The position numbers and the translations under genes are program-made. The notes below the pieces were generated by a model that searched no databases, was not told where the DNA came from, and saw only the letters and a program-made list of their open reading frames with translations. Shown piece after piece: positions 17,452-26,101 of a DNA stretch of 64,000 nt; within the stretch, counting starts at the first letter, position 1, and each line of letters starts with the position of its first letter. The stretch is taken from NCBI GenBank assembly GCA_946221915.1, contig CAMIKG010000009.1, forward strand, positions 1 to 64,000. The letters run 5' to 3'. This DNA is from an uncultured Erwinia sp. (GTDB lineage Bacteria > Pseudomonadota > Gammaproteobacteria > Enterobacterales > Enterobacteriaceae).

Positions 17452-18597
17452 ATGGCATTCAATTTTGATCAATGGATAGACCGGCGTCACAGCGATAGTG
17501 TTAAGTGGCACAAATATGGTGACCGCGATGTGCTGCCAATGTGGGTAGCCGACACCGATTTCCGCTCACCTGACTGCATTATTTCCGCGCTGCAACAGCG
17601 GGTGGAGCATGGCGTATTTGGCTATGGTGACGAAGCGCCGGCAGAGCTGATCGATACCGTCATTGAACGTTGCGCCAGCCGCTACGGCTGGCAGGTAGAG
17701 CCAGACTGGCTGGTGTTTCTGCCTGGTATCGTCAGCGGCTTAAACCTCTGTGTCCGCGCCTATACCGGCGAGGGAGAAAGCACGGTGGCCCCCACCCCTA
17801 TTTACCCGCCTTTTCGCCAGGCCGCGCGACTGGCGCAGCGTGACCAGCTGCAGTTGCCGTTGCGTCTGCAACAGGGCCGCTGGGTAATGGAAATAAGTGA
17901 CACCGCATCGCAACTGAGCGGCAACGAAAAACTGCTGATGCTGTGCAACCCGCAAAATCCAGGCGGCACCGTTTATCGCCGTGCAGAACTGGAAGCACAG
18001 CTGGCTTTTGCCCGGCGTCACGATCTGATTGTCTGCTCTGATGAGATCCACTGTGATTTAATCCTCGAACCGGGCCTGCAACATATCCCGTTCGCCACCC
18101 TGAGCGAAGACGCCGCGCAGCGCTCAGTCACCCTGATGTCGCCGTCCAAGAGCTTTAATATTGCCGGGCTGGGCGCATCGCTGGCGATCATTCCCAACCG
18201 CGCGTTGCGCCAGCGCTTTAAGCAGGTGCGTAAAGGCATTGTGCCGCATGTCGATGTTCTGGCGCTGGTGGCCGCCAATGCCGCGTGGCGTGACGGCCAG
18301 CCATGGCTTGATGCGCAGCTGGATTATCTGCGCGAAAACCGCGATCAACTGGTCGCGCGAGTGAATAGCCTCGACGGCATGACGATGGTCGCGCCAGAGG
18401 GCAGTTATCTGGGCTGGATTGATGTCCAGCCGCTACAGCTTGCCAACCCGGCGCAATGGTTCGAACAGCACGGTCTCGGTTTCTCTCCGGGCCGCGATTT
18501 TGGCGCGAATACTTTTGTGCGCTGTAACTTTGGCTGCACGCGCGCCACGCTGCAGGAAGCCCTGCGCCGTATGGCGCGCGCCGTCGCTTCGCTTTAG
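17452..18597 (+). CDS. PatB/MalY-type C-S lyase (PLP enzyme)
   Basis: A 381-residue fold-type I PLP enzyme. Family features are FNFDQWIDRRHSDSVKWHKYG at the N terminus, LPMWVADTDFRSP, GVFGYG, CNPQNPGGTVYRR (cofactor Asn), CSDEIHCDLI, and SPSKSFNIAGLG with the PLP Lys at about 233. The PatB group are cystathionine/cysteine-S-conjugate beta-lyases releasing ammonia, pyruvate and a thiol; MalY is the E. coli relative. The residue pattern is closer to PatB than MalY. It is divergent from cutC and convergent with yecM, whose end it overlaps by 3-4 nt. Substrate is not determinable from sequence. Confidence 0.88.
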   Translation: MAFNFDQWIDRRHSDSVKWHKYGDRDVLPMWVADTDFRSPDCIISALQQRVEHGVFGYGDEAPAELIDTVIERCASRYGWQVEPDWLVFLPGIVSGLNLCVRAYTGEGESTVAPTPIYPPFRQAARLAQRDQLQLPLRLQQGRWVMEISDTASQLSGNEKLLMLCNPQNPGGTVYRRAELEAQLAFARRHDLIVCSDEIHCDLILEPGLQHIPFATLSEDAAQRSVTLMSPSKSFNIAGLGASLAIIPNRALRQRFKQVRKGIVPHVDVLALVAANAAWRDGQPWLDAQLDYLRENRDQLVARVNSLDGMTMVAPEGSYLGWIDVQPLQLANPAQWFEQHGLGFSPGRDFGANTFVRCNFGCTRATLQEALRRMARAVASL

Positions 18598-19160
18598 TCC
18601 GCCTGTTCGCTGGCGACAATCTCTTTCAGGCTCCACGGATGGAACTTGATGGTGATTTTGCCATCGCTTACCGCCAGCGTCGGATTGGGCAGACGCTCCC
18701 CTTCCCCCTGCGGTGAACTGCTTTTGATCGCGATATGCGGCTGCGCCAGCCCGTCGTCGGACAGCAGCGCCAGCGCCCGCGCGGCAAGGGTACTTTCATC
18801 ACCGCGCAATACCACTTCAATATGTTCCCAGCCTTCATGGCGATACAGTTTATGGCCCGGCCATGGCAGTTCCACCACGCTTATCTGCGCGGGTCCCAGC
18901 TGCAGCGGCTGCGCCAGTTCAAACAGGCAAATCGGCCGGCCATTGATCATTTTGTCGGAAAACAGCGTCCCCGCCTGCAGCAGTCCCTGTTTCCAGCGTT
19001 CGGCAGTGGTGTTCTGATGGCAGCGCAGGGAGATATGGTCGATCTCGAGATCCGCCAGCGGCAGCCCCAGCGTGGTCGCCAGCGCGTGAATCTCCTGCTC
19101 AAAGCGTGCCAGATCGTCAACGAGATCACTTAATTCTTTTATCGATTTCCAGGACGACAC
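18594..19160 (-). CDS. yecM: YecM, VOC-superfamily protein
   Basis: A 188-residue protein matching E. coli YecM (IDHISLRCHQNTTAERW, MINGRPICLFEL, VELPWPGHKLYRHEGWEHIE, GEGERLPNPTLAVSDGKITIKFHPWS). The vicinal-oxygen-chelate fold and His/Glu residues suggest a metal site, but no reaction is established. It sits upstream of argS on the opposite strand; the cutC-yecM-argS order of E. coli is kept. Its stop overlaps the convergent C-S lyase stop. Confidence 0.93.
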   Translation of the reverse strand: MSSWKSIKELSDLVDDLARFEQEIHALATTLGLPLADLEIDHISLRCHQNTTAERWKQGLLQAGTLFSDKMINGRPICLFELAQPLQLGPAQISVVELPWPGHKLYRHEGWEHIEVVLRGDESTLAARALALLSDDGLAQPHIAIKSSSPQGEGERLPNPTLAVSDGKITIKFHPWSLKEIVASEQAD

Positions 19161-19469
19161 GACTTTCCCTCTTGTTTAAGTAGTTTTTTTTACTGGTTGC
19201 GTTCAGTGATGATCCTGCCCTGAGACCACAACAAGTATTAAAATATCAATTTACTGTAAATTTTTCTGATTAATCTGGTTAATTTGTAGAAAACACATCC
19301 AGTTTTAAGCGGTTCAGTGCCAGAAAAAACAATATCAAGCCCACCTTAACCTTCTGTTTTACTTTAAATTAGTTTACGCAATAAGGAAATTCCTAATTAA
19401 TTATCAGCTAATTGCGAGCAGATAACCTTTCTTATAAATTTGTCACTCCATCAACGAGGGAATCACACT
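19161..19469. other. AT-rich gene-free region
   Basis: About 310 bp of AT-rich DNA upstream of both yecM (minus) and the small ORF (plus). It must hold their promoters. A TATAAA hexamer at about 19432-19437, with TTGCGA 15-16 nt before it, is a weak candidate for the plus-strand promoter. No open frame of note was seen. Confidence 0.4.
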
Positions 19470-19592
19470 ATGTCTATGTTAATTTCCGCCGCACTGTTAA
19501 TTGTGCTGATGGGCTTTGCGATCGCTCGCCATGTAAAGGTGAAAAATGACAAAACGGTAAGCAACCCCTGGCGCCATCTCCGTCGTCGTTAA
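19470..19592 (+). CDS. putative 40-residue single-helix membrane microprotein
   Basis: A short open frame of 40 codons plus TAA. The ATG is preceded by a GAGGG box at good distance. The product starts MSMLISAALLIVLMGFAIA, one uninterrupted hydrophobic helix of about 18 residues. A strongly basic tail follows (RHVKVKND..., ending HLRRR). By the positive-inside rule the tail would be cytoplasmic. A GGAAACAT/ATGTTTCC hairpin (19612-19635) follows the stop. The coding signal is good for a microprotein, but length alone makes it uncertain. Function unknown. Confidence 0.55.
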   Translation: MSMLISAALLIVLMGFAIARHVKVKNDKTVSNPWRHLRRR

Positions 19593-19748
19593 CCATTTCC
19601 AGTTTTCAGGGGGAAACATCCGCAGCAATGTTTCCACCCGACTCCAGCTACTGACGGCCTGTAACAAATACAGTATACTTTTCCCCTTCTATTTTCCGCG
19701 GCGCCATTGTACAGCATCCCGAACAGCTGTCAGGCGGCGCGCAGACGT

Positions 19749-19777
19749 GGCTCGTACTGTGTACAGGCGAGCCTTTT
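19749..19777 (+). promoter_or_regulatory. hairpin with short T-run just upstream of argS
   Basis: GGCTCG (19749-19754) pairs with CGAGCC (19768-19773) and is followed by TTTT, 21 nt before the argS GTG. It could end transcripts of the upstream microprotein gene or attenuate argS. The T-run is short, so the call is tentative. Confidence 0.4.
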
Positions 19778-19798
19778 CAGCATATTTAAGGTAACCCG

Positions 19799-21529
19799 GT
19801 GAATATTCAGGCACTTCTTGCAGAAAAAGTCAGTCAGGCGTTGATCGCCGCAGGCGCCCCGGCAGATTGCGAACCGCAGGTTCGTCAGTCCGCGAAAGCT
19901 CAGTTTGGTGACTATCAGGCTAACGGCATTATGTCAGTAGCAAAAAAACTGGGGCAGCAACCGCGACAACTGGCAGAACAAGTGCTGCAACATCTCGACC
20001 TGAATGGCATCGCCAGCAAAGTTGAAATTGCGGGTCCGGGTTTTATCAATATCTTCCTCGACAGTCAGTGGCTGGCGCAGCAGGTTGAGCAGGCGCTGAA
20101 CGCGCCGCGTCTTGGCGTCACCACTGTCGAGCCGCAAACGGTGGTGATTGACTACTCTGCGCCTAACGTGGCGAAAGAGATGCACGTCGGTCACGTGCGT
20201 TCCACCATTATTGGCGACGCCATGGCGCGTACGCTGGAATTTCTCGGTCATAACGTGATTCGCGCTAACCACGTTGGCGACTGGGGCACCCAGTTCGGTA
20301 TGCTGATCGCCTACCTTGAGAAGCAGCAGAACGAGCACCATGATGATATCGCGCTGTCCGATTTGGAAGCGTTCTACCGCGAAGCGAAGAAAACTTACGA
20401 CGAAGATGACGTCTTTGCCGAGCGTGCGCGTGGCTACGTGGTGAAACTGCAGGGTGGCGACGAGTATTGCCGCACCATGTGGAAGAAGCTGGTGGATATC
20501 ACCATGACGCAAAATCAGAAGGTCTACGACCGTCTGAATGTCACCCTGACGCGCAAAGATGTGATGGGTGAAAGCCTGTACAACGATATGCTGCCAGGCA
20601 TCGTCGCCGACCTGAAAGCCAAAGGTCTGGCGGTCGAGAGCGAAGGCGCTACCGTGGTGTTCCTTGATGAGTTTAAAAACAAGGAAGGCGAACCGATGGG
20701 CGTGATCATCCAGAAAAAGGATGGCGGCTATCTGTACACCACCACCGATATCGCCTGCGCTAAATACCGTTACGAAACCCTGCATGCCGACCGCGTGCTC
20801 TATTTCATCGACTCCCGTCAGCACCAGCATCTGATGCAGGCGTGGACCATCGTGCGCAAAGCGGGCTATGTACCGGAATCGGTGCCGCTGGAACACCATA
20901 TGTTTGGCATGATGCTGGGCAAAGATGGCCGTCCATTCAAAACCCGTGCGGGCGGTACCATTAAGCTGTCTGACCTGCTGGATGAAGCGGTAGATCGTGC
21001 CACCAAACTGGTGACAGAGAAAAATCCTGAAATGCCGGCAGATGAGCTGCAGGCGCTGGCGCAGGATGTCGGCATTGGTGCGGTGAAATACGCCGATCTG
21101 TCGAAAAGCCGCACTACCGATTATATCTTCGACTGGGACAATATGCTGGCCTTCGAAGGCAATACCGCGCCTTATATGCAGTACGCCTACACCCGTGTGC
21201 TGTCGGTGTTCCGTAAAGCGGGTATTGAGCTTTCCGGCGTGACCGGCAAGGTCATCATTAGCGAAGAACGTGAAGCGGCGCTGGCAACGCGTCTGCTGCA
21301 GTTTGAAGAGACCATTGGTTTGGTCGCGCGTGATGGTACACCGCACGTGATGTGCGCGTATCTGTACGATCTGGCTGGCCTGTTCTCTGGTTTCTACGAG
21401 CATTGTCCGATTCTGTCTGCGGACGATGAAGCGACGCGTAACAGCCGCCTGCAGCTGGCATTGCTGACGGCGAAGACGCTGAAGCAGGGTCTGGATACGC
21501 TGGGTATTGCGACTGTAGAACGGATGTAA
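19799..21529 (+). CDS. argS: arginine-tRNA ligase
   Basis: A 576-residue class I synthetase that charges tRNA-Arg. It starts at GTG (VNIQALLAEKV), as in E. coli argS. The N-terminal tRNA-binding domain (1-110) is followed by the HIGH-type motif HVGHVRST near residue 133 and the KMSK-equivalent loop GKDGRPFKTRAGG. The C-terminal DALR anticodon-binding domain ends in GLDTLGIATVERM. It matches E. coli ArgS throughout at normal length. Confidence 0.98.
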   Translation: MNIQALLAEKVSQALIAAGAPADCEPQVRQSAKAQFGDYQANGIMSVAKKLGQQPRQLAEQVLQHLDLNGIASKVEIAGPGFINIFLDSQWLAQQVEQALNAPRLGVTTVEPQTVVIDYSAPNVAKEMHVGHVRSTIIGDAMARTLEFLGHNVIRANHVGDWGTQFGMLIAYLEKQQNEHHDDIALSDLEAFYREAKKTYDEDDVFAERARGYVVKLQGGDEYCRTMWKKLVDITMTQNQKVYDRLNVTLTRKDVMGESLYNDMLPGIVADLKAKGLAVESEGATVVFLDEFKNKEGEPMGVIIQKKDGGYLYTTTDIACAKYRYETLHADRVLYFIDSRQHQHLMQAWTIVRKAGYVPESVPLEHHMFGMMLGKDGRPFKTRAGGTIKLSDLLDEAVDRATKLVTEKNPEMPADELQALAQDVGIGAVKYADLSKSRTTDYIFDWDNMLAFEGNTAPYMQYAYTRVLSVFRKAGIELSGVTGKVIISEEREAALATRLLQFEETIGLVARDGTPHVMCAYLYDLAGLFSGFYEHCPILSADDEATRNSRLQLALLTAKTLKQGLDTLGIATVERM

Positions 21530-21543
21530 TGCAGAAAAACATC

Positions 21544-21607
21544 AGCCCCTCGTAAGGGGCTGTGCAGACCGGAATGACTAAGGGCAGCGAATTCGCTGCC
21601 CTTTTTT
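21544..21607 (+). terminator. tandem hairpins ending argS
   Basis: A small AGCCCCT-CGTA-AGGGGCT hairpin (21544-21561) precedes a strong terminator: GGGCAGCG-AATT-CGCTGCCC followed by TTTTTT (21582-21606). It separates argS from the convergent flhA, whose stop is at 21609; E. coli has flhE in this interval. Confidence 0.9.
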
Positions 21608-21608
21608 A

Positions 21609-23693
21609 TTACACGCCGCCAATCGTCGCCGTCATACGGATTTGACGGTTATCGCTCAGCTCCAGATTAGACAACACAATCAGCTGCGGCAGATTACGGC
21701 GCAGGAAGCGCGCCAGCAGCGCACGCAGCGGATGGTTAACCAGCAGCACTGGCGGCGCACCCATCTCTTCCTGACGTTGCAGCGCCTGCTGTGCCTGTAC
21801 CAGCAGACGATCCGCCAGTCCCGGCTCCAGACCACCACCGCCCTGCAGCGCCTGCAGCAGCAGACGTTCCAGCGAGGTTTCCAGGCCAATCACCTGCACT
21901 TCGCTGTTGCCCGGGAACCACTGCTGGGTAATCGCGCGGCCCAGCGCAACACGGACAACCGACGTCAGCTCATTGGCATCGTTCTGCACCGGCGCGTGTT
22001 CGGCCAGCGTCTCCACAATCGTACGCATATCGCGAATCGACACCTTCTCCGCCAGCAGATTCTGCAGCACTTTATGCAGGGTGGTCAGCGTCACCACGCC
22101 CGGCACCAGATCTTCTGTCAGCTTCGGCATCTCCTGAGTGACGCGATCCAGCAGCTGCTGCGCTTCCTGGCGGCCAAACAGCTCGCTGGAGTACTGGCCA
22201 ATCAGATGGTTAAGGTGTGTCGCCACCACGGTACTGGCTTCCACCACGGTGAAGCCCTGGATCTGCGCCTGCTCTTTCAGCGCGCTGTCAATCCAGATGG
22301 CCTTCAGGCCAAACGCCGGATCGACGGTTTGCTCGCCAGGCAGCGTGCCGACAGCCGTACCCGGGTCAATCGCCATCCAGCGCCCTGGATAGGCATCACC
22401 GCTGCCAATTTCCACCCCTTTCATCAGAATGCGGTAACGCGCAGGCGGCAATTCCATATTGTCGCGAATGTGCACCACCGGCGGCAGGAAACCGACATCC
22501 TGAGCAAACTTCTTACGAATACTGCGGATACGTCCCAGCAGTTCGCCATCCTGTTGCATATCCACCATCGGGATCAGCCGGTAACCCACTTCCATGCCCA
22601 GCGAATCTTCCAACTGCACATCGGTCCACGACGCTTCCACTGCGGCGGGCGTGTCTTTCGGCTTCATCATGGCCGACGGTGTCGCCGCTTTCGGTTTCAT
22701 CTCTTTACCACGCATATACCAGGCGAGGCCCAGCAGCGCGGCGGTAAACAGCAGGAACACCAGGTTTGGCATGCCCGGCACCAGGCCCAGCAGACCGAGT
22801 ACCCCCGCACTCAGCATCATCACGCGCGGGTTGTTGAACAGCTGAGTCACCATCTGTTCGCCGACGTCCTGATCGGTGGCGACACGGGTGACAATTACAC
22901 CCGCCGCGGTGGAGATCACCAGCGCCGGGATTTGCGCCACCAGACCATCACCGATGGTCAGCAGGGTGTAAGTTTCCGCTGCATGGCCCGCCGCCATATC
23001 GTGCTGCAATATACCGACCATCAGGCCGCCGATGATGTTGATCACCATAATCAAAATGCCGGCGATGGCGTCACCGCGGACGAACTTACTCGCACCGTCC
23101 ATCGAACCGTAGAAGTCCGCTTCCTGAGTCACCTCAGCACGGCGCTTCTTGGCTTCATCTTCACCGATCAATCCGGCATTGAGGTCGGCGTCGATCGCCA
23201 TCTGTTTGCCGGGCATCCCGTCGAGCACGAAACGCGCGCCCACTTCTGCGATACGTCCGGCACCCTTGGTGATAACCATAAAGTTGATGATCACCAGGAT
23301 AATAAACACCACGATACCGATGGCGAAGTTGCCGCCGACCAGGAAGTGGCCGAAGGCTTCCACCACCTGACCCGCCGCGGCCGCACCGGTATGCCCTTCC
23401 ATCAGGATAATACGGGTGGAGGCAACGTTCAGCGCCAGACGCAGCAAGGTAGAGAACAGCAGAATGGTCGGGAACGCCGCAAACTCCAGCGTGCGCTGGG
23501 TGAACATCGCCACCAGCAGCACCATGATCGACAACGCGATATTGAAGGTGAACAGCAGATCCAGGATAAACGGCGGCAATGGCAGAACCATCATCGACAG
23601 AATCAGCAGGATCAGCACTGGCCCAGCCAGTACCTGCCACTGCGTATCTTTGAAGTTGCCCGGTAACCGTAATAAAGCGGCCAGATTAGCCAT
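21609..23693 (-). CDS. flhA: flagellar export gate protein FlhA
   Basis: This 694-residue core membrane protein of the flagellar type III export apparatus uses proton flow and docks substrate-chaperone complexes. Residues 1-325 hold about eight membrane helices and the FHIPEP cytoplasmic loop (VITKGAGRIAEVGARFVLDGMPGKQMAIDADLNAGLI). Residues 360-694 form the cytosolic FlhA-C ring domain (VVEASTVVATHLNHLI, ALGRAITQQWFPG). The start at 23693 (MANLAALLRLPGN) aligns with E. coli and overlaps the flhB end by 8 nt. No flhE follows. Confidence 0.97.
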   Translation of the reverse strand: MANLAALLRLPGNFKDTQWQVLAGPVLILLILSMMVLPLPPFILDLLFTFNIALSIMVLLVAMFTQRTLEFAAFPTILLFSTLLRLALNVASTRIILMEGHTGAAAAGQVVEAFGHFLVGGNFAIGIVVFIILVIINFMVITKGAGRIAEVGARFVLDGMPGKQMAIDADLNAGLIGEDEAKKRRAEVTQEADFYGSMDGASKFVRGDAIAGILIMVINIIGGLMVGILQHDMAAGHAAETYTLLTIGDGLVAQIPALVISTAAGVIVTRVATDQDVGEQMVTQLFNNPRVMMLSAGVLGLLGLVPGMPNLVFLLFTAALLGLAWYMRGKEMKPKAATPSAMMKPKDTPAAVEASWTDVQLEDSLGMEVGYRLIPMVDMQQDGELLGRIRSIRKKFAQDVGFLPPVVHIRDNMELPPARYRILMKGVEIGSGDAYPGRWMAIDPGTAVGTLPGEQTVDPAFGLKAIWIDSALKEQAQIQGFTVVEASTVVATHLNHLIGQYSSELFGRQEAQQLLDRVTQEMPKLTEDLVPGVVTLTTLHKVLQNLLAEKVSIRDMRTIVETLAEHAPVQNDANELTSVVRVALGRAITQQWFPGNSEVQVIGLETSLERLLLQALQGGGGLEPGLADRLLVQAQQALQRQEEMGAPPVLLVNHPLRALLARFLRRNLPQLIVLSNLELSDNRQIRMTATIGGV

Positions 23694-24837
23694 CAGTTTT
23701 CTTCTCTCCAGCAAAGTCCAGTGCTTCCGGCACCGGCAAACGTTCAGGTTTCTTCGGCATCAAACCGCCTTCAATCTTCCAGCGGCGCAGCTGCCACACC
23801 CAGGCCAGCACTTCCGCGACGGCGGCATACAGCGTGCCGGGAATATGCTCCCCGATTTCGGTATGGCGATAGAGCGCTCGCGCCAGCGGTGGCGCTTCGA
23901 GAATCGGAATGCGATTTTCCTTACCGATTTCACGAATACGCAACGCAATTTCTCCCGCCCCTTTCGCCAGCACTTTCGGCGCACTCATTTTTTTGTCGTC
24001 GTACTGCAGTGCGACGGAGTAGTGGGTCGGGTTGGTGACAATCACATCGGCTTTCGGCACATCCGCCATCATGCGGCGACGGGCGGCGGCGCGCATCTGC
24101 TGGCGAATCCTGCCCTTAACGTGCGGGTCGCCTTCATTCTCTTTGTATTCGTCACGGATTTCCTGGCGTGACATACGTAAATTTTTGAAGTAGCTGTACA
24201 GCTGCCAGAAGACGTCAAACCCCACCATCGGGATCAGGCCCAGCAGCACCAGCACCGCGCACATGGCAATCATGTTCAGGCCATGCGCCAGCGCGGTGAC
24301 CGGCGACTCGGTCAGCAGGCGCAGCATCTCTGGCCATTTGCTCCACAGATACCAGCCCGCGACACATCCCACCAGCACCGCCTTCAGGATCGCTTTCAGC
24401 AGCTCGGCCATGGTCTGGGCGCTGAACATGCGTTTCAGCCCCTTGAGCGGGTTCATTTTGCCGAAGTCGAATTTCAGTGATTTGCCGCTCAGCACAATAC
24501 CGCCGAGCATCATCGGCGCGGCAATCGCCACGATCACCAGACCGGCCATCAGCGGCAGCGTGGCCCACACGGCGGCACCGAGCAGGGCGCTGATATGGCG
24601 CACAATGCGCTTATCATCGCTGACCATGCCATGGTCAAAATTGAGTCCGGACGCCACCATGGTTGATAACTGGTGCGCCATCGATTCACCGCCCATCCAC
24701 AGGATCATCACGCCCACCAGCAGCATCAACAGAGAGGTTAACTCGCGCGAACGCGGTATCTGCCCCTCATCTCGTGCTTTTTGCAATCGGTGGGCTGTGG
24801 CGGATTCTGTTTTTTCCTCATCACTGTCTTGAGACAC
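23686..24837 (-). CDS. flhB: flagellar export switch protein FlhB
   Basis: A 383-residue membrane protein of the flagellar export gate. Four membrane helices (about 30-210) are followed by the self-cleaving cytoplasmic domain with the NPTH site (VTNPTHYSVALQYD, near residue 269); cleavage switches export from rod/hook to filament substrates. The start is GTG (MSQDSDEEKTESATAHR), as in E. coli. It is the first gene of the flhBA operon and lies 182 bp after cheZ, beyond a terminator-like hairpin. Confidence 0.97.
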   Translation of the reverse strand: MSQDSDEEKTESATAHRLQKARDEGQIPRSRELTSLLMLLVGVMILWMGGESMAHQLSTMVASGLNFDHGMVSDDKRIVRHISALLGAAVWATLPLMAGLVIVAIAAPMMLGGIVLSGKSLKFDFGKMNPLKGLKRMFSAQTMAELLKAILKAVLVGCVAGWYLWSKWPEMLRLLTESPVTALAHGLNMIAMCAVLVLLGLIPMVGFDVFWQLYSYFKNLRMSRQEIRDEYKENEGDPHVKGRIRQQMRAAARRRMMADVPKADVIVTNPTHYSVALQYDDKKMSAPKVLAKGAGEIALRIREIGKENRIPILEAPPLARALYRHTEIGEHIPGTLYAAVAEVLAWVWQLRRWKIEGGLMPKKPERLPVPEALDFAGEKKTDG

Positions 24838-24950
24838 GGCAACTTACCCTGCACGCGGAATTTCAGACATCAGCATGCCAAAATCGCGCCGGGCTGATAG
24901 CGGGAGAAGAGAAAGAAAATAGCGGTTATTTTGCGGATGGAAGGAAAGAA

Positions 24951-24980
24951 CACCGGGAACGCCTTGTTGCGTTCCCGGTG
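24951..24980 (-). terminator. terminator-like hairpin after cheZ
   Basis: A perfect 12-bp stem CACCGGGAACGC / GCGTTCCCGGTG with a 6-nt loop. On the minus strand it is followed by TTCTTTCCTT, a broken T-run. It lies 40 nt after the cheZ stop and separates the chemotaxis operon from flhBA. Confidence 0.7.
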
Positions 24981-25019
24981 AAAATGGGCATGGAAGCAGC
25001 GCGAACGCTGCTCCAGAGC

Positions 25020-25661
25020 TTAGAACCCGAGACTATCCAGCAGATCGTCAACCTGATCCTGGTTAGCGACCACGCCTGGTGCATCGCTATGGATTTGCGG
25101 ACCATTCAGCAGACTGGTGCTGTCTTTCTTATGATGACGCTGTTCTTCAGGAATGTTGTCGATCAGTACCATCAGCAGCTGACGTTCAATTTCCTGTACC
25201 ACGTCCATCATGCGCTTGATCACCTGACCGGTCAGGTCCTGGAAATCCTGCGCCATCATAATTTCCAACAACTGAGAGTTGGTAAATGATGTATGGGTTG
25301 GCACCTCTTCCAGATAACTGCGGGTATCCGAAACCAGTGAACGGGCATCAGACAGTTCGATAGGATTTTCGAACCACTCATCCCAGCGCCCTTTCAGCGC
25401 TTTTGCTCCGTTCTCTAACTCCGTCTGGCGCGGCTGGGAAGCCTCCACACAGTTCAGGGCGCGCTCCGCGGCCTGTCCGGTCATCTGCACTACATAGTCA
25501 AGACGATCACGGGCATCCGGAATCGCTTCTGCTGCTTCGGCAATAGCCTTATCGAGGCCCAGCTCGCGCAGACTGTCACGCAGCATGCGCGTCAGTGAGC
25601 CAATCTGCGTGATTATATCCTGAGTAGGCGCGGTATTAGTTGGTTTCGGAAGTTCGCTCAT
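25020..25661 (-). CDS. cheZ: CheY-phosphate phosphatase CheZ
   Basis: A 213-residue phosphatase that dephosphorylates CheY-P to end tumbling signals. A long helical hairpin carries the catalytic Gln in DLTGQVIKRMMDVV, and the C-terminal tail QVDDLLDSLGF is the conserved CheY-binding peptide. The ATG at 25661 is favoured over the preceding GTG by position of the GGGG box. It follows cheY by 9 nt and ends the operon. Confidence 0.96.
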   Translation of the reverse strand: MSELPKPTNTAPTQDIITQIGSLTRMLRDSLRELGLDKAIAEAAEAIPDARDRLDYVVQMTGQAAERALNCVEASQPRQTELENGAKALKGRWDEWFENPIELSDARSLVSDTRSYLEEVPTHTSFTNSQLLEIMMAQDFQDLTGQVIKRMMDVVQEIERQLLMVLIDNIPEEQRHHKKDSTSLLNGPQIHSDAPGVVANQDQVDDLLDSLGF

Positions 25662-25670
25662 CACGTCCCC

Positions 25671-26060
25671 TTACATACCCAGTTTTTCGAAGATTTTACC
25701 TAACTTCTCTTCAAGGGTTGCAGCTGTAAATGGTTTCACTACATAGCCGCTGGCGCCCGCCTGCGCGGCAGCAACAATGTTCTCTTTCTTGGCTTCTGCC
25801 GTTACCATCAGAACCGGTAACTTCGACATCGCACCATCGGCACGAATGGTCTTCAGCAGTTCCAGACCGTCCATATTCGGCATGTTCCAGTCGGAAATGA
25901 CGAAATCGAAACCGCCCGCCTTCAGTTTGTTCAGTGCATCCGCACCGTCTTCCGCTTCTTCAACGTTGTTGAATCCGAGCTCTTTCAGCAAGTTGCGTAC
26001 AATACGACGCATCGTATTGAAGTCGTCAACCACTAAAAAGCGCATGTTTTTATCTGCCAT
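25671..26060 (-). CDS. cheY: chemotaxis response regulator CheY
   Basis: A 129-residue single-domain response regulator that binds FliM at the motor switch when phosphorylated. The acidic pocket Asp12/Asp13 (VVDDFN), phosphoacceptor Asp57 (VISDWNMP), Thr87 (MVTAEA) and Lys109 (VVKPF) are all present. It lies between cheB and cheZ, as in E. coli. Confidence 0.98.
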   Translation of the reverse strand: MADKNMRFLVVDDFNTMRRIVRNLLKELGFNNVEEAEDGADALNKLKAGGFDFVISDWNMPNMDGLELLKTIRADGAMSKLPVLMVTAEAKKENIVAAAQAGASGYVVKPFTAATLEEKLGKIFEKLGM

Positions 26061-26101
26061 ACCTACTCCTGTGTTATCTCGACCCGCGGGACGGGCTTTC
26101 G

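Noticed and set aside
19934..21403. 489-codon open frame on the minus strand opposite argS
   Set aside because: Shadow of argS codon usage; no recognisable domain, and argS is unambiguous.
21642..23666. 674-codon open frame on the plus strand opposite flhA
   Set aside because: It is the reverse-strand shadow of flhA: extremely His/Gln/Arg-rich, no family resemblance, no ribosome-binding site, while flhA is certain.
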